Below are positions 8,683 through 17,245 of a DNA stretch of 64,000 nucleotides, piece by piece (position 1 is the stretch's first letter; the number at the start of each line of letters is the position of its first letter). The stretch is from Bacteroides uniformis (GTDB taxonomy: Bacteria; Bacteroidota; Bacteroidia; Bacteroidales; Bacteroidaceae). The notes below the pieces were generated by a model, which was not told the origin of the DNA, did no database searches, and was given only the letters and a program-made list of their open reading frames with translations. The stretch spans positions 2,617,501-2,681,500 of the forward strand of contig NZ_CP102263.1 in assembly GCF_025147485.1 (NCBI RefSeq), given 5' to 3'. The position numbers were made by a program, and so were the translations under genes.

Positions 8683-9141
8683 TTATTTTGGTTGAAGCAT
8701 CCTTTTCAGATAAATCATGTCTTTCAATTGCTTGCCACCTTCAAATATGGGGTGGTCGTAATTATCGATAAAGAAATCGGGTACTCGGTGTGAGTATGCA
8801 AATCCGCAGCTTTCATAGAAGGGGATGGTTAGCGGACTGTCTCCAGTGCCGACAAGCATAGTATGGCACCGGTCTTTATAATGTTCAAGAACGAATGCTA
8901 TCAGTTGTCTTCCATATCCCTGGCGCTGGTATTCCGGATAGACAGCTATGCTCTTTATTTCGTAGATTCCTTTATCCTCGCAGGTGATTACACAAGACGC
9001 TTTGACTGTATCATTATCGGATAGGATGAACATCTCTCCCCGTTCCAGATAACGGTCAATCATGGACTCTTGTTCGTCGGCAAGCAGCAGCAGGTCAAGA
9101 TATTGCTTTTTGTTGCCGGATATGGGATGTATTCTTATCAT
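8683..9141 (-). CDS. GNAT family N-acetyltransferase
   Basis: A 152-residue GNAT protein. The acetyl-CoA binding motif A is seen in IAVYPEYQRQGYGRQLIAF (about residues 70-90), preceded by the beta4 strand ASCVITCEDKGIYEIKSI and followed by YESCGFAYSHRVPDFF. The C-terminal IFEGGKQLKDMIYLKRML is typical of a small subgroup in Firmicutes and Bacteroides. The substrate is unknown. The 145-base gap upstream to the PepSY-like gene contains no other gene. Confidence 0.9.
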   Translation of the reverse strand: MIRIHPISGNKKQYLDLLLLADEQESMIDRYLERGEMFILSDNDTVKASCVITCEDKGIYEIKSIAVYPEYQRQGYGRQLIAFVLEHYKDRCHTMLVGTGDSPLTIPFYESCGFAYSHRVPDFFIDNYDHPIFEGGKQLKDMIYLKRMLQPK

Positions 9142-9286
9142 ATTTCTGAATTTCTGGTGTGAAGTTAGTCATTTTCTATTGAATTACAATGGATATCTCT
9201 TTTTAACTGTTGAATGGTTGAGAGTTGCCGGTGAACAAAATCTGCCATACGCCGTTCTTCTCATAACATGATAATCTGATGAAGTT

Positions 9287-9769
9287 ATGAGTAAGTTGAA
9301 ATTCTCTTTTCTGGTTTTGATGCTGATGGTATCAGTCTCGGCTTCTGCCGATTGGGCACCTGCTGATGTACAGGCTGCACTGAAGAAAATGTATCCTACG
9401 GCAGATGGTGTTGCCTGGTCGCATGATGAATCTTATTATGTGGCAGATTTCCTGATGAACGGTTTTGATACGAAAGTCTGGTTTGACGGGCAGGCGCAAT
9501 GGGTAATGCAACAGACGGACTGGGAGACAATGGACGAAGTGCCCCCTGCCGTTTACAATGCTTTTGCCGCCAGTGAATATTCCGGAGGGATGGTGCAGAA
9601 TGTCACTTGGGTACAGTTTCCCAAATGGCAGTCCATCGTGGCGGTAGAGGTAGGGATGGCAAATCTCCAGACGAAATATCAGATATTGTTTACCCCGACG
9701 GGCGAAATCATCCGTGCCCGTAATGTCACCTATACATACAATCCGCTCGGCGCAGCCACTTTCTTGTAA
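9287..9769 (+). CDS. Exported PepSY-like domain protein
   Basis: A 160-residue periplasmic protein with a signal peptide (MSKLKFSFLVLMLMVSVSASA). The mature part has two repeats of the PepSY-like (DUF2874) pattern: VQAALKKMYPTADGVAWS with YYVADFLMNG, then VPPAVYNAFAASEY with SIVAVEVGMAN. These domains resemble beta-lactamase inhibitor protein BLIP in fold, and the Bacteroidetes versions are of unknown function. No terminator is visible before the following gene, but that gene has its own -7 element. Confidence 0.85.
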   Translation: MSKLKFSFLVLMLMVSVSASADWAPADVQAALKKMYPTADGVAWSHDESYYVADFLMNGFDTKVWFDGQAQWVMQQTDWETMDEVPPAVYNAFAASEYSGGMVQNVTWVQFPKWQSIVAVEVGMANLQTKYQILFTPTGEIIRARNVTYTYNPLGAATFL

Positions 9770-9775
9770 CGTCTG

Positions 9776-9807
9776 TTCGCATACCTGCTGAATTTATCAT
9801 ATCTTTG
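9776..9807 (+). promoter_or_regulatory. Probable promoter of the MGMT-nfo pair
   Basis: TATCTTTG at 9800-9807 is a perfect -7 element; TTCG at 9776-9779 with a 20-base spacer is a weaker -33. The ATG of the next gene begins 20 bases downstream. Confidence 0.5.
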
Positions 9808-9827
9808 CCTTCCCAAACCAGACTTTT

Positions 9828-10145
9828 ATGGACAAAGACACTTTTCAGCAGGAGGTTTATAATGTAGTGGCCGCAATCCCTCCGGGGCGGGTGGTGACGT
9901 ACGGACAGATAGCCTATCTTGTCGGAAGACCTCAATGTTCGCGCATGGTGGGACATGCTATGCACGATGTGCCCGACGGCATGTGTTTGCCCTGCCATCG
10001 GGTAGTGAACAGCCAGGGCAGGCTGGCACCGTGCTGGGCGGAACAGCGGGCTTTGCTGGAGGCAGAGGGCGTGACGTTCAGAAAGAATGGGTGTGTGGAC
10101 ATGAAAAAATGCCAGTGGGAATTCATGAAAGAGCAAATACAATAA
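9828..10145 (+). CDS. MGMT-family DNA alkyl-repair protein (C-terminal domain only)
   Basis: A 105-residue protein that is only the DNA-binding/active-site domain of O6-alkylguanine-DNA alkyltransferases. It shows the helix-turn-helix recognition segment [24 protein letters not shown] and the active-site [12 protein letters not shown]. The reactive cysteine is present, unlike in alkyltransferase-like proteins where it is tryptophan, so it could accept alkyl groups directly. The usual N-terminal ribonuclease-H-like domain is missing, as in many short family members. It is 4 bases from nfo on the same strand, so alkyl damage and abasic site repair are probably co-expressed. Confidence 0.88.
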   Translation: MDKDTFQQEVYNVVAAIPPGRVVTYGQIAYLVGRPQCSRMVGHAMHDVPDGMCLPCHRVVNSQGRLAPCWAEQRALLEAEGVTFRKNGCVDMKKCQWEFMKEQIQ

Positions 10146-10149
10146 GATT

Positions 10150-10992
10150 ATGAAATTTATAGGTGCACATGTATCGGCCAGTGGGGGAGTGGAAGCGGCT
10201 CCCGTCAATGCCAGTGAGATAGGGGCAAATGCTTTTGCCTTGTTTACCAAGAACCAGCGTCAGTGGGTGGCAAGGCCGCTGACGGAGGAGAGTATCAGGG
10301 TGTTTAAGGAAAATTGCGGGAAGCTTGGCTTCGATTCCCGCTATATCCTGCCTCACGACAGTTATCTGATAAATTTAGGGCATCCCGAAGAAGAAGGGTT
10401 ACAGAAAAGCCGTGCCGCTTTTCTGGATGAGATGCAGCGCTGCGAACAATTAGGGCTGAAGTTACTGAATTTTCATCCGGGCAGCCATCTGAATAAGATT
10501 TCCGTGGAAGAGTGTCTGGACAAGGTCGCTGAATCCATTAATCTTATATTGGGCAAGACGCACGATGTGGTGGCTGTCATAGAGAACACAGCCGGGCAGG
10601 GTAGCAATGTGGGAAATGAGTTCTGGCAGCTGGGACATATCATTGACCGGGTGGATGACAAGTCTCGCGTTGGAGTTTGCCTTGATACCTGCCACACGTA
10701 TACAGCAGGCTATGATATAGTGAATGAGTATGACAAGGTGTTTGAGGAGTTTGACGCAGCGGTAGGTTTCGGCTATCTGCGCGGTATACACCTGAATGAC
10801 TCCAAGAAAGCACTCGGCTCCAGAGTAGACCGTCACGACAGCATCGGCAAGGGGCTGATAGGTATGGATTTCTTCCGGCGCTTTATGCAAGATGTGCGTT
10901 TTGACGGTATACCTATTATTTTGGAGACGCCCGATGAATCGCTTTGGGCAGAGGAGATAAAACTGTTGAGAAGCTTTGTCTCCTCTGATTGA
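10150..10992 (+). CDS. nfo: Deoxyribonuclease IV (endonuclease IV, AP endonuclease)
   Basis: A 280-residue TIM-barrel AP endonuclease of full length. All tri-zinc ligand segments are visible: GAHVSASGG at the N-terminus, [48 protein letters not shown] and ILETPDE near the C-terminus. It cleaves 5' to abasic sites and removes 3' blocking groups in base excision repair. The gene begins 4 bases after the MGMT-family gene. It converges with a VOC gene 4 bases away and no terminator hairpin is obvious there. Confidence 0.96.
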   Translation: MKFIGAHVSASGGVEAAPVNASEIGANAFALFTKNQRQWVARPLTEESIRVFKENCGKLGFDSRYILPHDSYLINLGHPEEEGLQKSRAAFLDEMQRCEQLGLKLLNFHPGSHLNKISVEECLDKVAESINLILGKTHDVVAVIENTAGQGSNVGNEFWQLGHIIDRVDDKSRVGVCLDTCHTYTAGYDIVNEYDKVFEEFDAAVGFGYLRGIHLNDSKKALGSRVDRHDSIGKGLIGMDFFRRFMQDVRFDGIPIILETPDESLWAEEIKLLRSFVSSD

Positions 10993-10996
10993 GAGA

Positions 10997-11386
10997 CTAT
11001 GCCCTGAATACACATTCTATACGGTTACCGTCCGGGTCGAGGACGACACTTTCAAAATATCCGTCGCCGGAGGTACGGGGCTCTCCTGCGATGGTATATC
11101 CCGCTGTACGTAGCCGTTCTGTCTGTCGGAGGACAGCTTCCTGGCTGTCGAAGGCAAAGGCAAAGTGGGTCAGTCCCAGTCTGTTTTCCTCAATAGGGGT
11201 ATTCTGTATGTCCGTACGGCTCATCAGTTCCAAATCCGTTCCTTCATCGAAGTGAAGGAAATAAGATTCGAATCCTTTTTTGGGGTTGATGTACTTTTCA
11301 TTGCTGCTCCCGTTGAAGTAACGTGTGTAGAACTCTTTCATCTCTTCCAGTTGGAAGGTCCAGATGGCGATGTGATGTATCTTCAT
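10997..11386 (-). CDS. VOC family protein (glyoxalase I-like)
   Basis: A 129-residue protein made of two beta-alpha-beta-beta-beta units of the vicinal oxygen chelate fold. Candidate metal ligands are His in IHHIAIWT, Glu in DLELMSR, His in LTHFAFAF and Glu in GNRIECVF, the arrangement of the SMU1112c/YaeR-like group. This group is often called lactoylglutathione lyase-like but Bacteroides lack glutathione, so another substrate is probable. A GNAT gene lies 12 bases upstream on the same strand. Confidence 0.88.
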   Translation of the reverse strand: MKIHHIAIWTFQLEEMKEFYTRYFNGSSNEKYINPKKGFESYFLHFDEGTDLELMSRTDIQNTPIEENRLGLTHFAFAFDSQEAVLRQTERLRTAGYTIAGEPRTSGDGYFESVVLDPDGNRIECVFRA

Positions 11387-11398
11387 AAGTTTGCTAAA

Positions 11399-11869
11399 TT
11401 ATAATCTGTGTTCAATCTGAGTAATCTGTGGTGGGGTTGGTAATTGCAGGTGCAGAATAGGGAAAGGCTTTCCCGTCGGGTCGGTTTCGTCCCGGCCGGC
11501 CACTTGGAATCCCATATGTTGGTAAAATCGGCAAGCTTGTCCGTTCTGCTCATTTACATCCACTTTGTGGATGTGTTTTTGGTGGACGGCGTACTCCATG
11601 AGCCGTTTTCCGTATCCCTTACCTTGTTGGTCGGGACGGACAAACAACATCTCGATGAGTTCATCGCTCAGTCCCATAAAGGCGGCAATTTCTTCTTTTT
11701 CGTTGCGGATGATGTAAAGCTCTACGGCAAGAAAGTACTGCTCTCTTATCAGCGGTTTGTAAAACTGTATATCCTTTTCTGCCAGGAAGTGGTGTGTGCT
11801 GCGGACAGAGGCTTCCCAGACGGTCAACAGTTCGTCATAATCTTGTGGGGTAGGTCGGAGTGTCATCAT
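11399..11869 (-). CDS. GNAT family N-acetyltransferase (YjaB-like)
   Basis: A 156-residue acetyltransferase with the acetyl-CoA loop in LFVRPDQQGKGYGKRLMEYA (about residues 74-93) and the C-terminal NEQNGQACRFYQHMGFQVAG. The overall order resembles E. coli YjaB, for which the physiological acceptor is also unknown. The C-terminal residues ITQIEHRL are a short tail. It is probably co-transcribed with the downstream VOC gene. Confidence 0.87.
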   Translation of the reverse strand: MMTLRPTPQDYDELLTVWEASVRSTHHFLAEKDIQFYKPLIREQYFLAVELYIIRNEKEEIAAFMGLSDELIEMLFVRPDQQGKGYGKRLMEYAVHQKHIHKVDVNEQNGQACRFYQHMGFQVAGRDETDPTGKPFPILHLQLPTPPQITQIEHRL

Positions 11870-11907
11870 TTATTGCATTACTTTGCTGGTTATTAATCAG
11901 TAGACAG

Positions 11908-13536
11908 TCAGAATTCGGCTTCTTTGGTAATCCTTACGGTTTCTCCCGTTATAGGGTGGGTAAATTCTAAGTATTCGGCATGCAGATAAAGCCGGTCTGC
12001 TTTCTCCCCGTAAAGTTCATCACCGATGATGGGGCAGTGCAAGCCAAGCGGGTGTGCTGCATGTATACGTAGCTGATGGGTTCTTCCCGTGCGCGGATAG
12101 AAAGCGATACGGGTCCGTTTCCCGTCCAGACGTTCCAGAACTTGATAATCGGTGATGGCGGGCTTTCCGTGTTCGGTGTGTACCATTTGCCGTGGGCGGT
12201 CAAGTGGATTCAGGCAAAGCGGGAGGTCGACCGTACCTTTGTCCTTTGGGACAATACCCTCGAGCAATGCGACATAACGTTTCCTGACCAGGCGGTTCTT
12301 GAACTGGGCCTGCAGGTTCTGGTGTACACGCTTGGTCTTGGCAATGAGCATTAAACCGGAAGTGGCCATGTCGAGACGATGCACCGTCAAGGGACCGTCA
12401 GCTTCGGGATATTGCTCACGCATCAGGCTATAGACGGAGACTGCATCTTCCTTGCCGGGAACAGACAGCATTCCTGCCGGTTTGTTGATGACCGAAAGCC
12501 ATGGGTCCTCATAAACAATCTCCAAATTTTGGGAGGGTACCTGCATTCTTTTCAACATGGGGTTTTCCTCTACTTGTAGACCTTGCAGCATGTGTTGCAG
12601 TATAGGTTCGCACTTTCCTTTGCAAGCCGGATAATAGTGGCCATGATGGCGTATCTCTGTCTTGGGGGAATCACCCCACCAGAACTCGGCCATGGCAATA
12701 GGTTTCCATCCGTGCAGATAAGCTTGTTGCAGCAGTTTGGGGGCCGCACATTCACCCGCACCGGCAGGAGGTGTCTTGTGCACGGTCTGCCCGAATATCT
12801 CACAGAGATTCTTGACTTCTCCCCGGTAATTCAGCATCCCGAACTGTTCGAATAGCTTTTGCTGCAATGCAGCAGAGCGGGTTTTACGTTCAGACTTCAA
12901 TGCTGAAATCCGTCTTTCCCAGTCTTCTGTCTGCGTTTGCAGTGTGGTAATCCTTGCTTTCCATGAACGTTCCAGGCGTTTATATTCTGCCTTTTGGAAC
13001 TGGCTTTCCCGTATCAGTTCGGCTTCTTCCTGCGCATTGAGTTCTTTTTCTTTTCTGCGCTGTTCTCTGGCTGTTTTGGCTTCTTTCAACTGTGCTTTGG
13101 CTGTTGCCAGTATGTTTTCTGCTGACTGAATGGTCCGGGCAAGCTCTGCTGATAAGGCGGCATATGCTTTGTCATTTTCCAGTTGCCGGATGTTGCGGTT
13201 GATGGAAGAGATGTTCTCTTCTTCTATCTTGAAAAAGCCTTGTGGCTGTAGCAAGTCATATACGGGAGGAACAAAAAAGGGATGTAGGTTCTTTCCGGCC
13301 AATATGCCTGAGAATGCAGCTAAATATCCGGTTTCTCCATGCTCGGTTTGTACAATCAGTACCCCGAACATTTTGCCTTGGCGCAGTTCGTCCTTCCATG
13401 CAGTTTGTCGGGTAAGATAGCTTTGTACTTCTTTGGCTGCCAATATACATAATGGGTGCGGAGTATAGCAGAAAGGATAGGTGAACCTTTCCGGAAGCGG
13501 AATGTCGGTTATGGAAGTAGTAAAACGGTGCAACAT
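11908..13536 (-). CDS. RluA-family RNA pseudouridine synthase with long N-terminal extension
   Basis: A 542-residue protein. The C-terminal 220 residues are the RluA catalytic domain: YEDPWLSVINKPAGMLSVPG, the catalytic Asp in VHRLDMATSGLMLIAKT, then RTGRTHQLRIHAAHPLG. The first 330 residues are an extension: a segment of about 120 residues, then a charged coiled coil (about 125-230, ERSWKARITTLQTQTEDWER), then a segment with a PPAGAGECAAPKLL motif. Family members in Bacteroidetes and some proteobacteria share this architecture. It modifies uridines in rRNA or tRNA; the exact target is not deducible. A -7 element, TATCTTTG, ends only 7 bases before the ATG. Confidence 0.9.
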   Translation of the reverse strand: MLHRFTTSITDIPLPERFTYPFCYTPHPLCILAAKEVQSYLTRQTAWKDELRQGKMFGVLIVQTEHGETGYLAAFSGILAGKNLHPFFVPPVYDLLQPQGFFKIEEENISSINRNIRQLENDKAYAALSAELARTIQSAENILATAKAQLKEAKTAREQRRKEKELNAQEEAELIRESQFQKAEYKRLERSWKARITTLQTQTEDWERRISALKSERKTRSAALQQKLFEQFGMLNYRGEVKNLCEIFGQTVHKTPPAGAGECAAPKLLQQAYLHGWKPIAMAEFWWGDSPKTEIRHHGHYYPACKGKCEPILQHMLQGLQVEENPMLKRMQVPSQNLEIVYEDPWLSVINKPAGMLSVPGKEDAVSVYSLMREQYPEADGPLTVHRLDMATSGLMLIAKTKRVHQNLQAQFKNRLVRKRYVALLEGIVPKDKGTVDLPLCLNPLDRPRQMVHTEHGKPAITDYQVLERLDGKRTRIAFYPRTGRTHQLRIHAAHPLGLHCPIIGDELYGEKADRLYLHAEYLEFTHPITGETVRITKEAEF

Positions 13537-13987
13537 GATGTTGCAAAGATACTATATTTCTCTCATAACAGACCGTTTGTACTGCAAATCTTTATTTCGT
13601 TGTATATAGGTTGTAGCGCTTATGAAGAAAAAAACATCTTTGGGAAAGTTTTACTTATTCTCCGTTTATACAAATATGTATATATGTGTGAATTAACTTT
13701 GTTTTTGATAAATTGGCAACTCTGTTATCCTTAAAAAATGACTATTAATCTGTCTCGGATATTTTCTTCTTCCATAGACTTCTTTTTGTATACTTTAGAT
13801 GTTATGCTGTCGTATGAATACGGATGAAGAGCTTTTGCCTTAGTGATACTTGTAAAATAAATTAAGTTATTGCCTTTTTTGTTTTATTGGGGAATGGTTG
13901 TTTTTTAAACTTCCTGGATATATAAAAGAAACTTATTTCTCTTTAAAAAGTTGTATATTAGCGCCTTAAAGTTTTTCAAAAGATTAT
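13537..13987. other. AT-rich divergent intergenic region
   Basis: About 450 bases between the divergent RluA-type and histidine kinase genes. The RluA -7 element lies at 13551-13544 on the minus strand. A TAACTTTG at 13695-13702 could be a plus-strand -7 element but lacks a convincing -33. I see no open frame of interest and no strong hairpin. Confidence 0.5.
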
Positions 13988-15584
13988 ATGGGCAAAAACA
14001 AAGAGAAATTAAACATATTCTTGCTTCATTTTTTAGAACGGTTGAATAGCAATGAACCCAATGAAAGGAAAGTTATTGAATCGTTGACCGATTTCTGCAA
14101 CTACTATGACTTTACGAAAGGGTTTATCTATCAGACTGACGGATTCCGTTATTTCTTATTGAAAGAAACGATTGGAAATGAAGGTGGGACTATGAAACCC
14201 CGTTTCGATATGGGAGAGTTGAAAAAAGGAGCATGTCGATGCTATGAAAGCTCGGGATAAACCTTTCTATGGAAACAGAAATGCGGATGCTTCATGGGAC
14301 GATATTGACATTCTTGATTTCTACGGTGAGGATTCTTTGTTAATCAGGCATTTTGAAGATACTGAGGGTAAAATCATCGGATTCATAGGTTTTGCAGGCA
14401 GGGAGGAAGAGACCTATCTCACGGAAGAGGAGTTGCAAATCATTCATCTCTTGCTGGGCTCGTTCTCTAAGGAAATTACGGTCAGGGAATATAAGGAAAG
14501 GGAAGTGAGGGCCAGCAATACATTAGGCAGTATCATGAATAATATGGGCGTTGATATTTACGTCAACTCTTTCGATTCCCACGATATGTTGTATGCCAAT
14601 AGGTCTATGGTGGAACCATATGGCGGTATCGAGCATTTCTGGGGGAAAAAATGCTGGGAGGCCCTCTACTCGGACAAGACGGGGGAGTGTGAGTTCTGCC
14701 CAAAGAGGCATTTGATAGATGAAAACGGACACCCCACCAAAGTCTATTCGTGGGATTATCAACGGCCATTTGACAAGTGTTGGTTTCGCGTGTTCAGTGC
14801 AGCCTTTGCTTGGGTGGACGGGCAGATGGCGCATGTCATTACCAGTGTGGATATCGATCATCAGAAAAAGATAGAGGAGGAATTGCGGGTCGCCAAGGAT
14901 AAGGCAGAACATCTGGACCGCTTGAAGTCTGCTTTCCTGGCCAATATGAGTCATGAAATCCGTACTCCGCTCAATTCCATTGTCGGTTTTGCAAGCATCA
15001 TTGCCGAACTGGACGATAGGGAAGAACGCCAGGAATACCTTGCCATCATGCAGGAGAATACGGAACTGCTCTTGCAACTGATATCCGACATTCTGGATTT
15101 GGCAAAGATAGAAGCGGGAACACTTGATTATAATATGGGGTATGTGGATGTCAGTGACTTCTGTAAGGACGTGATGCGCAACTATGATATAAAGGAAGAC
15201 AAGGCTGTACCGGTTCTGTTGGCTCCCGACTTGCCCGATTACCGTATCTATACCGACAAGAAACGTCTGATGCAGGTGGTCACCAATTTTATAAACAACG
15301 CTTTGAAGTTCACCAGTGAAGGGCAGATCCTTTTGGAATATCATCCGGTGGAAGGTACCGGTCAGATAGAGTTTTCTGTGACGGACACCGGTATGGGTAT
15401 TGCTCCAGATGCCGTGGCTACTGTGTTCGACCGCTTTGTAAAGCTTAATACCTTTGCGAAGGGCACGGGTTTAGGCTTGTCCATCTGTAAAAGTATCATT
15501 GAGCATCTTGGCGGGACTATCGGTACTGAGTCGGAATTGGGAGTCGGCAGCCGTTTTTGGTTCAGGCATCCGTGTGCCGAATGA
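13988..15584 (+). pseudogene. Sensor histidine kinase split by a +1 frameshift in an A6 tract
   Basis: Residues 1-80 are read from 13988 and end at a stop in 14258-14260; the rest (446 residues from an internal ATG at 14244) is in another frame. The frames join naturally if one A of the AAAAAA run at 14222-14227 is skipped, giving ELKKEHVDAMKARDKPFYG. The joined protein (about 530 residues) would have an N-terminal GAF-like sensor, a PAS domain with a cysteine cluster (GECEFCPKRHL), HisKA with His in [16 protein letters not shown], and an ATPase domain ([26 protein letters not shown]). No membrane segment is visible. It may be a real mutation, a phase-variable tract, transcriptional slippage or a sequencing error; the catalytic half could still be made from 14244. 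Confidence 0.75.
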
Positions 15585-15642
15585 TTTTATTTGCCTATAT
15601 TTGTGCGAACTTCAATATTTATGGATAAAAAACTCTGTACCG

Positions 15643-16500
15643 ATGAAAAACAAGACATGGACGTGCCTGGTTGTTGTGTCAGCAGCATTGCTGATGGCGG
15701 GTTGCGGCAGCAGGACAAAGAAACAAACAAATGAAGATGTAAGTATGGATAGTGTCGGTGTAACATGCAGTGGCGTAAAGACCTTGCAACTGGAGGGAGT
15801 GCAGGCCACTTGGATTCAGGATAATGCTGGTGAGCATTTGATGCCGAGAACGATTTTCCCGGATGCAAGCGATGAATTGATGGAAAGTTTGTCGCTTCAA
15901 GGCGGTATTCCTTCTTCCATGAGCACCTTCCTGGTAGATACGAATGGTATCCGTATCCTTTTTGATACGGGAATGGGAGCTCCCGGCAGTCGTCTGTTGC
16001 CCGGATTACAATCTTTGGGTATCTCTCCGGCAGATATTGGATATCTGTATCTTACCCATTTCCATGGCGACCATATCGGTGGAATGATGAAGGGAGACAG
16101 TGTAGTCTTCCCGAATGCCGAAGTGTACGCATCAAAAGTGGAATATGATGCCTGGATGGCAATGCCTGCCGAAAGGAAGGCGCAGGTCGTAAAGACGATG
16201 GATGCCTATAAGGAACGGCTGCATCTGTTTGAGTTTGGCGATACCTTGCCGGGCAATGTGGTTGCCATGGAGGCAGTCGGTCATACTCCCGGTCATACGG
16301 TTTTCCAGAGTGGCAAGTTACTGGTGATTGGTGACCTCATCCATGGTGCGGCCCTTCAGTTGGAGCATCCGGAATACTGCGCTTCCTATGATATGGATAA
16401 GGAAGCTGCCGTGAAAGCACGCAAGTATTTCCTCCAATATGCCAAGGACAACCAATTGACGATGGCAGGTATGCATCTTCCTGCTCCGGCCTTCAAATAG
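15643..16500 (+). CDS. MBL-fold metallo-hydrolase lipoprotein
   Basis: A 285-residue protein. The start at 15643 is chosen because it gives a lipoprotein signal peptide with lipobox LMAGC near residue 22 (MKNKTWTCLVVVSAALLMAG). The metallo-beta-lactamase fold is marked by LTHFHGDHIGGM, then EAVGHTPGHTVFQSG with a further ligand His, and VIGDLIHG with the bridging Asp. It could be a lactonase or other hydrolase at the periplasmic membrane face; the sequence does not fix the substrate. It is 58 bases downstream of the kinase gene on the same strand. Confidence 0.88.
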   Translation: MKNKTWTCLVVVSAALLMAGCGSRTKKQTNEDVSMDSVGVTCSGVKTLQLEGVQATWIQDNAGEHLMPRTIFPDASDELMESLSLQGGIPSSMSTFLVDTNGIRILFDTGMGAPGSRLLPGLQSLGISPADIGYLYLTHFHGDHIGGMMKGDSVVFPNAEVYASKVEYDAWMAMPAERKAQVVKTMDAYKERLHLFEFGDTLPGNVVAMEAVGHTPGHTVFQSGKLLVIGDLIHGAALQLEHPEYCASYDMDKEAAVKARKYFLQYAKDNQLTMAGMHLPAPAFK

Positions 16501-16590
16501 AATGGGAGAGTGTCAAAAGTATATGAGTACTTTCATTATGCTATATTTAGGCGCGGATAGTTCTGAGCCCCTCGTTATTCCTTTTTACTT

Positions 16591-17241
16591 TTAGAAGCGG
16601 CAGTCTTGTTCGATGTATGTCATATATTCGTCGTAACTGATGTGCCTGCCTCCCATTGTTTTGAGGTGAGGGGTTTCGAACTGGCAATCTATCATGACGC
16701 CTCCATGTTCCCTGAAGAATTGGGCCAGATGGATGAGGGCCAGCTTCGAGGCGCTGGGAACGAGTGAGAACATGCTCTCTCCAAAGAAACAACGTCCCAG
16801 GGTCACTCCGTACAGCCCACCTACCAATTGCTCTTCTTCCCATACTTCCACGCTGGCGGCGAATCCTTGTTCGTGCAGGTGCGTATAGGCTTCCATCATC
16901 TTCGTTCCGAGCCAGGCGCCTTCTTGTTCTATCCGCAATTCTCCGCAGGTTTGTATGATGTCTTGGAAAGCTTCGTTGAAGGTGATTTCGTACTTTCCTT
17001 TGTTGATGAGCGTACGCATGGAGTGGGAGATATGGATTTCGTCCGGAAAGATGACGAAACGGTCCATCGGGCACCACCATTGTATCAGTTCTTCCCGAAA
17101 TGCGTACCAGGGGAAGATGCCGTTGGAGTACGCCAGGATGAGGCGGTCAATGGATAGGTCACCGCCCACAGCGAGCAACCCGTCGGGGTCGCCGTAGTGA
17201 GGGTCGGGGAAAGCAAGTTTATCCGTCAGTTGAAAGACCAT
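16591..17241 (-). CDS. aat: Leucyl/phenylalanyl-tRNA--protein transferase
   Basis: A 216-residue GNAT-related enzyme of standard length. Family segments include FPDPHYGDPDGLLAVGGDLS at residues 10-29, YSNGIFPWY, WWCPMDRFVIFPDEIHISHSM, then GGLYGVTLGRCFFGESMFS and DCQFETPHLKTMGG. It adds Leu or Phe from charged tRNA to proteins with N-terminal Lys or Arg, making primary destabilising residues for ClpS. The gene is 4 bases downstream of clpA, which is 12 bases downstream of clpS, all on the same strand. Confidence 0.95.
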   Translation of the reverse strand: MVFQLTDKLAFPDPHYGDPDGLLAVGGDLSIDRLILAYSNGIFPWYAFREELIQWWCPMDRFVIFPDEIHISHSMRTLINKGKYEITFNEAFQDIIQTCGELRIEQEGAWLGTKMMEAYTHLHEQGFAASVEVWEEEQLVGGLYGVTLGRCFFGESMFSLVPSASKLALIHLAQFFREHGGVMIDCQFETPHLKTMGGRHISYDEYMTYIEQDCRF

Positions 17242-17245
17242 ATCG

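Noticed and set aside
9828..10145. Alkyltransferase-like protein without activity
   Set aside because: The active-site motif is PCHR with cysteine; alkyltransferase-like proteins have another residue there.
14222..14228. Programmed -1 frameshift site (A AAA AAG) in the histidine kinase
   Set aside because: The heptamer is not in the phase needed for -1 slippage, and the downstream part is in the +1 frame, so simple -1 recoding does not join them.
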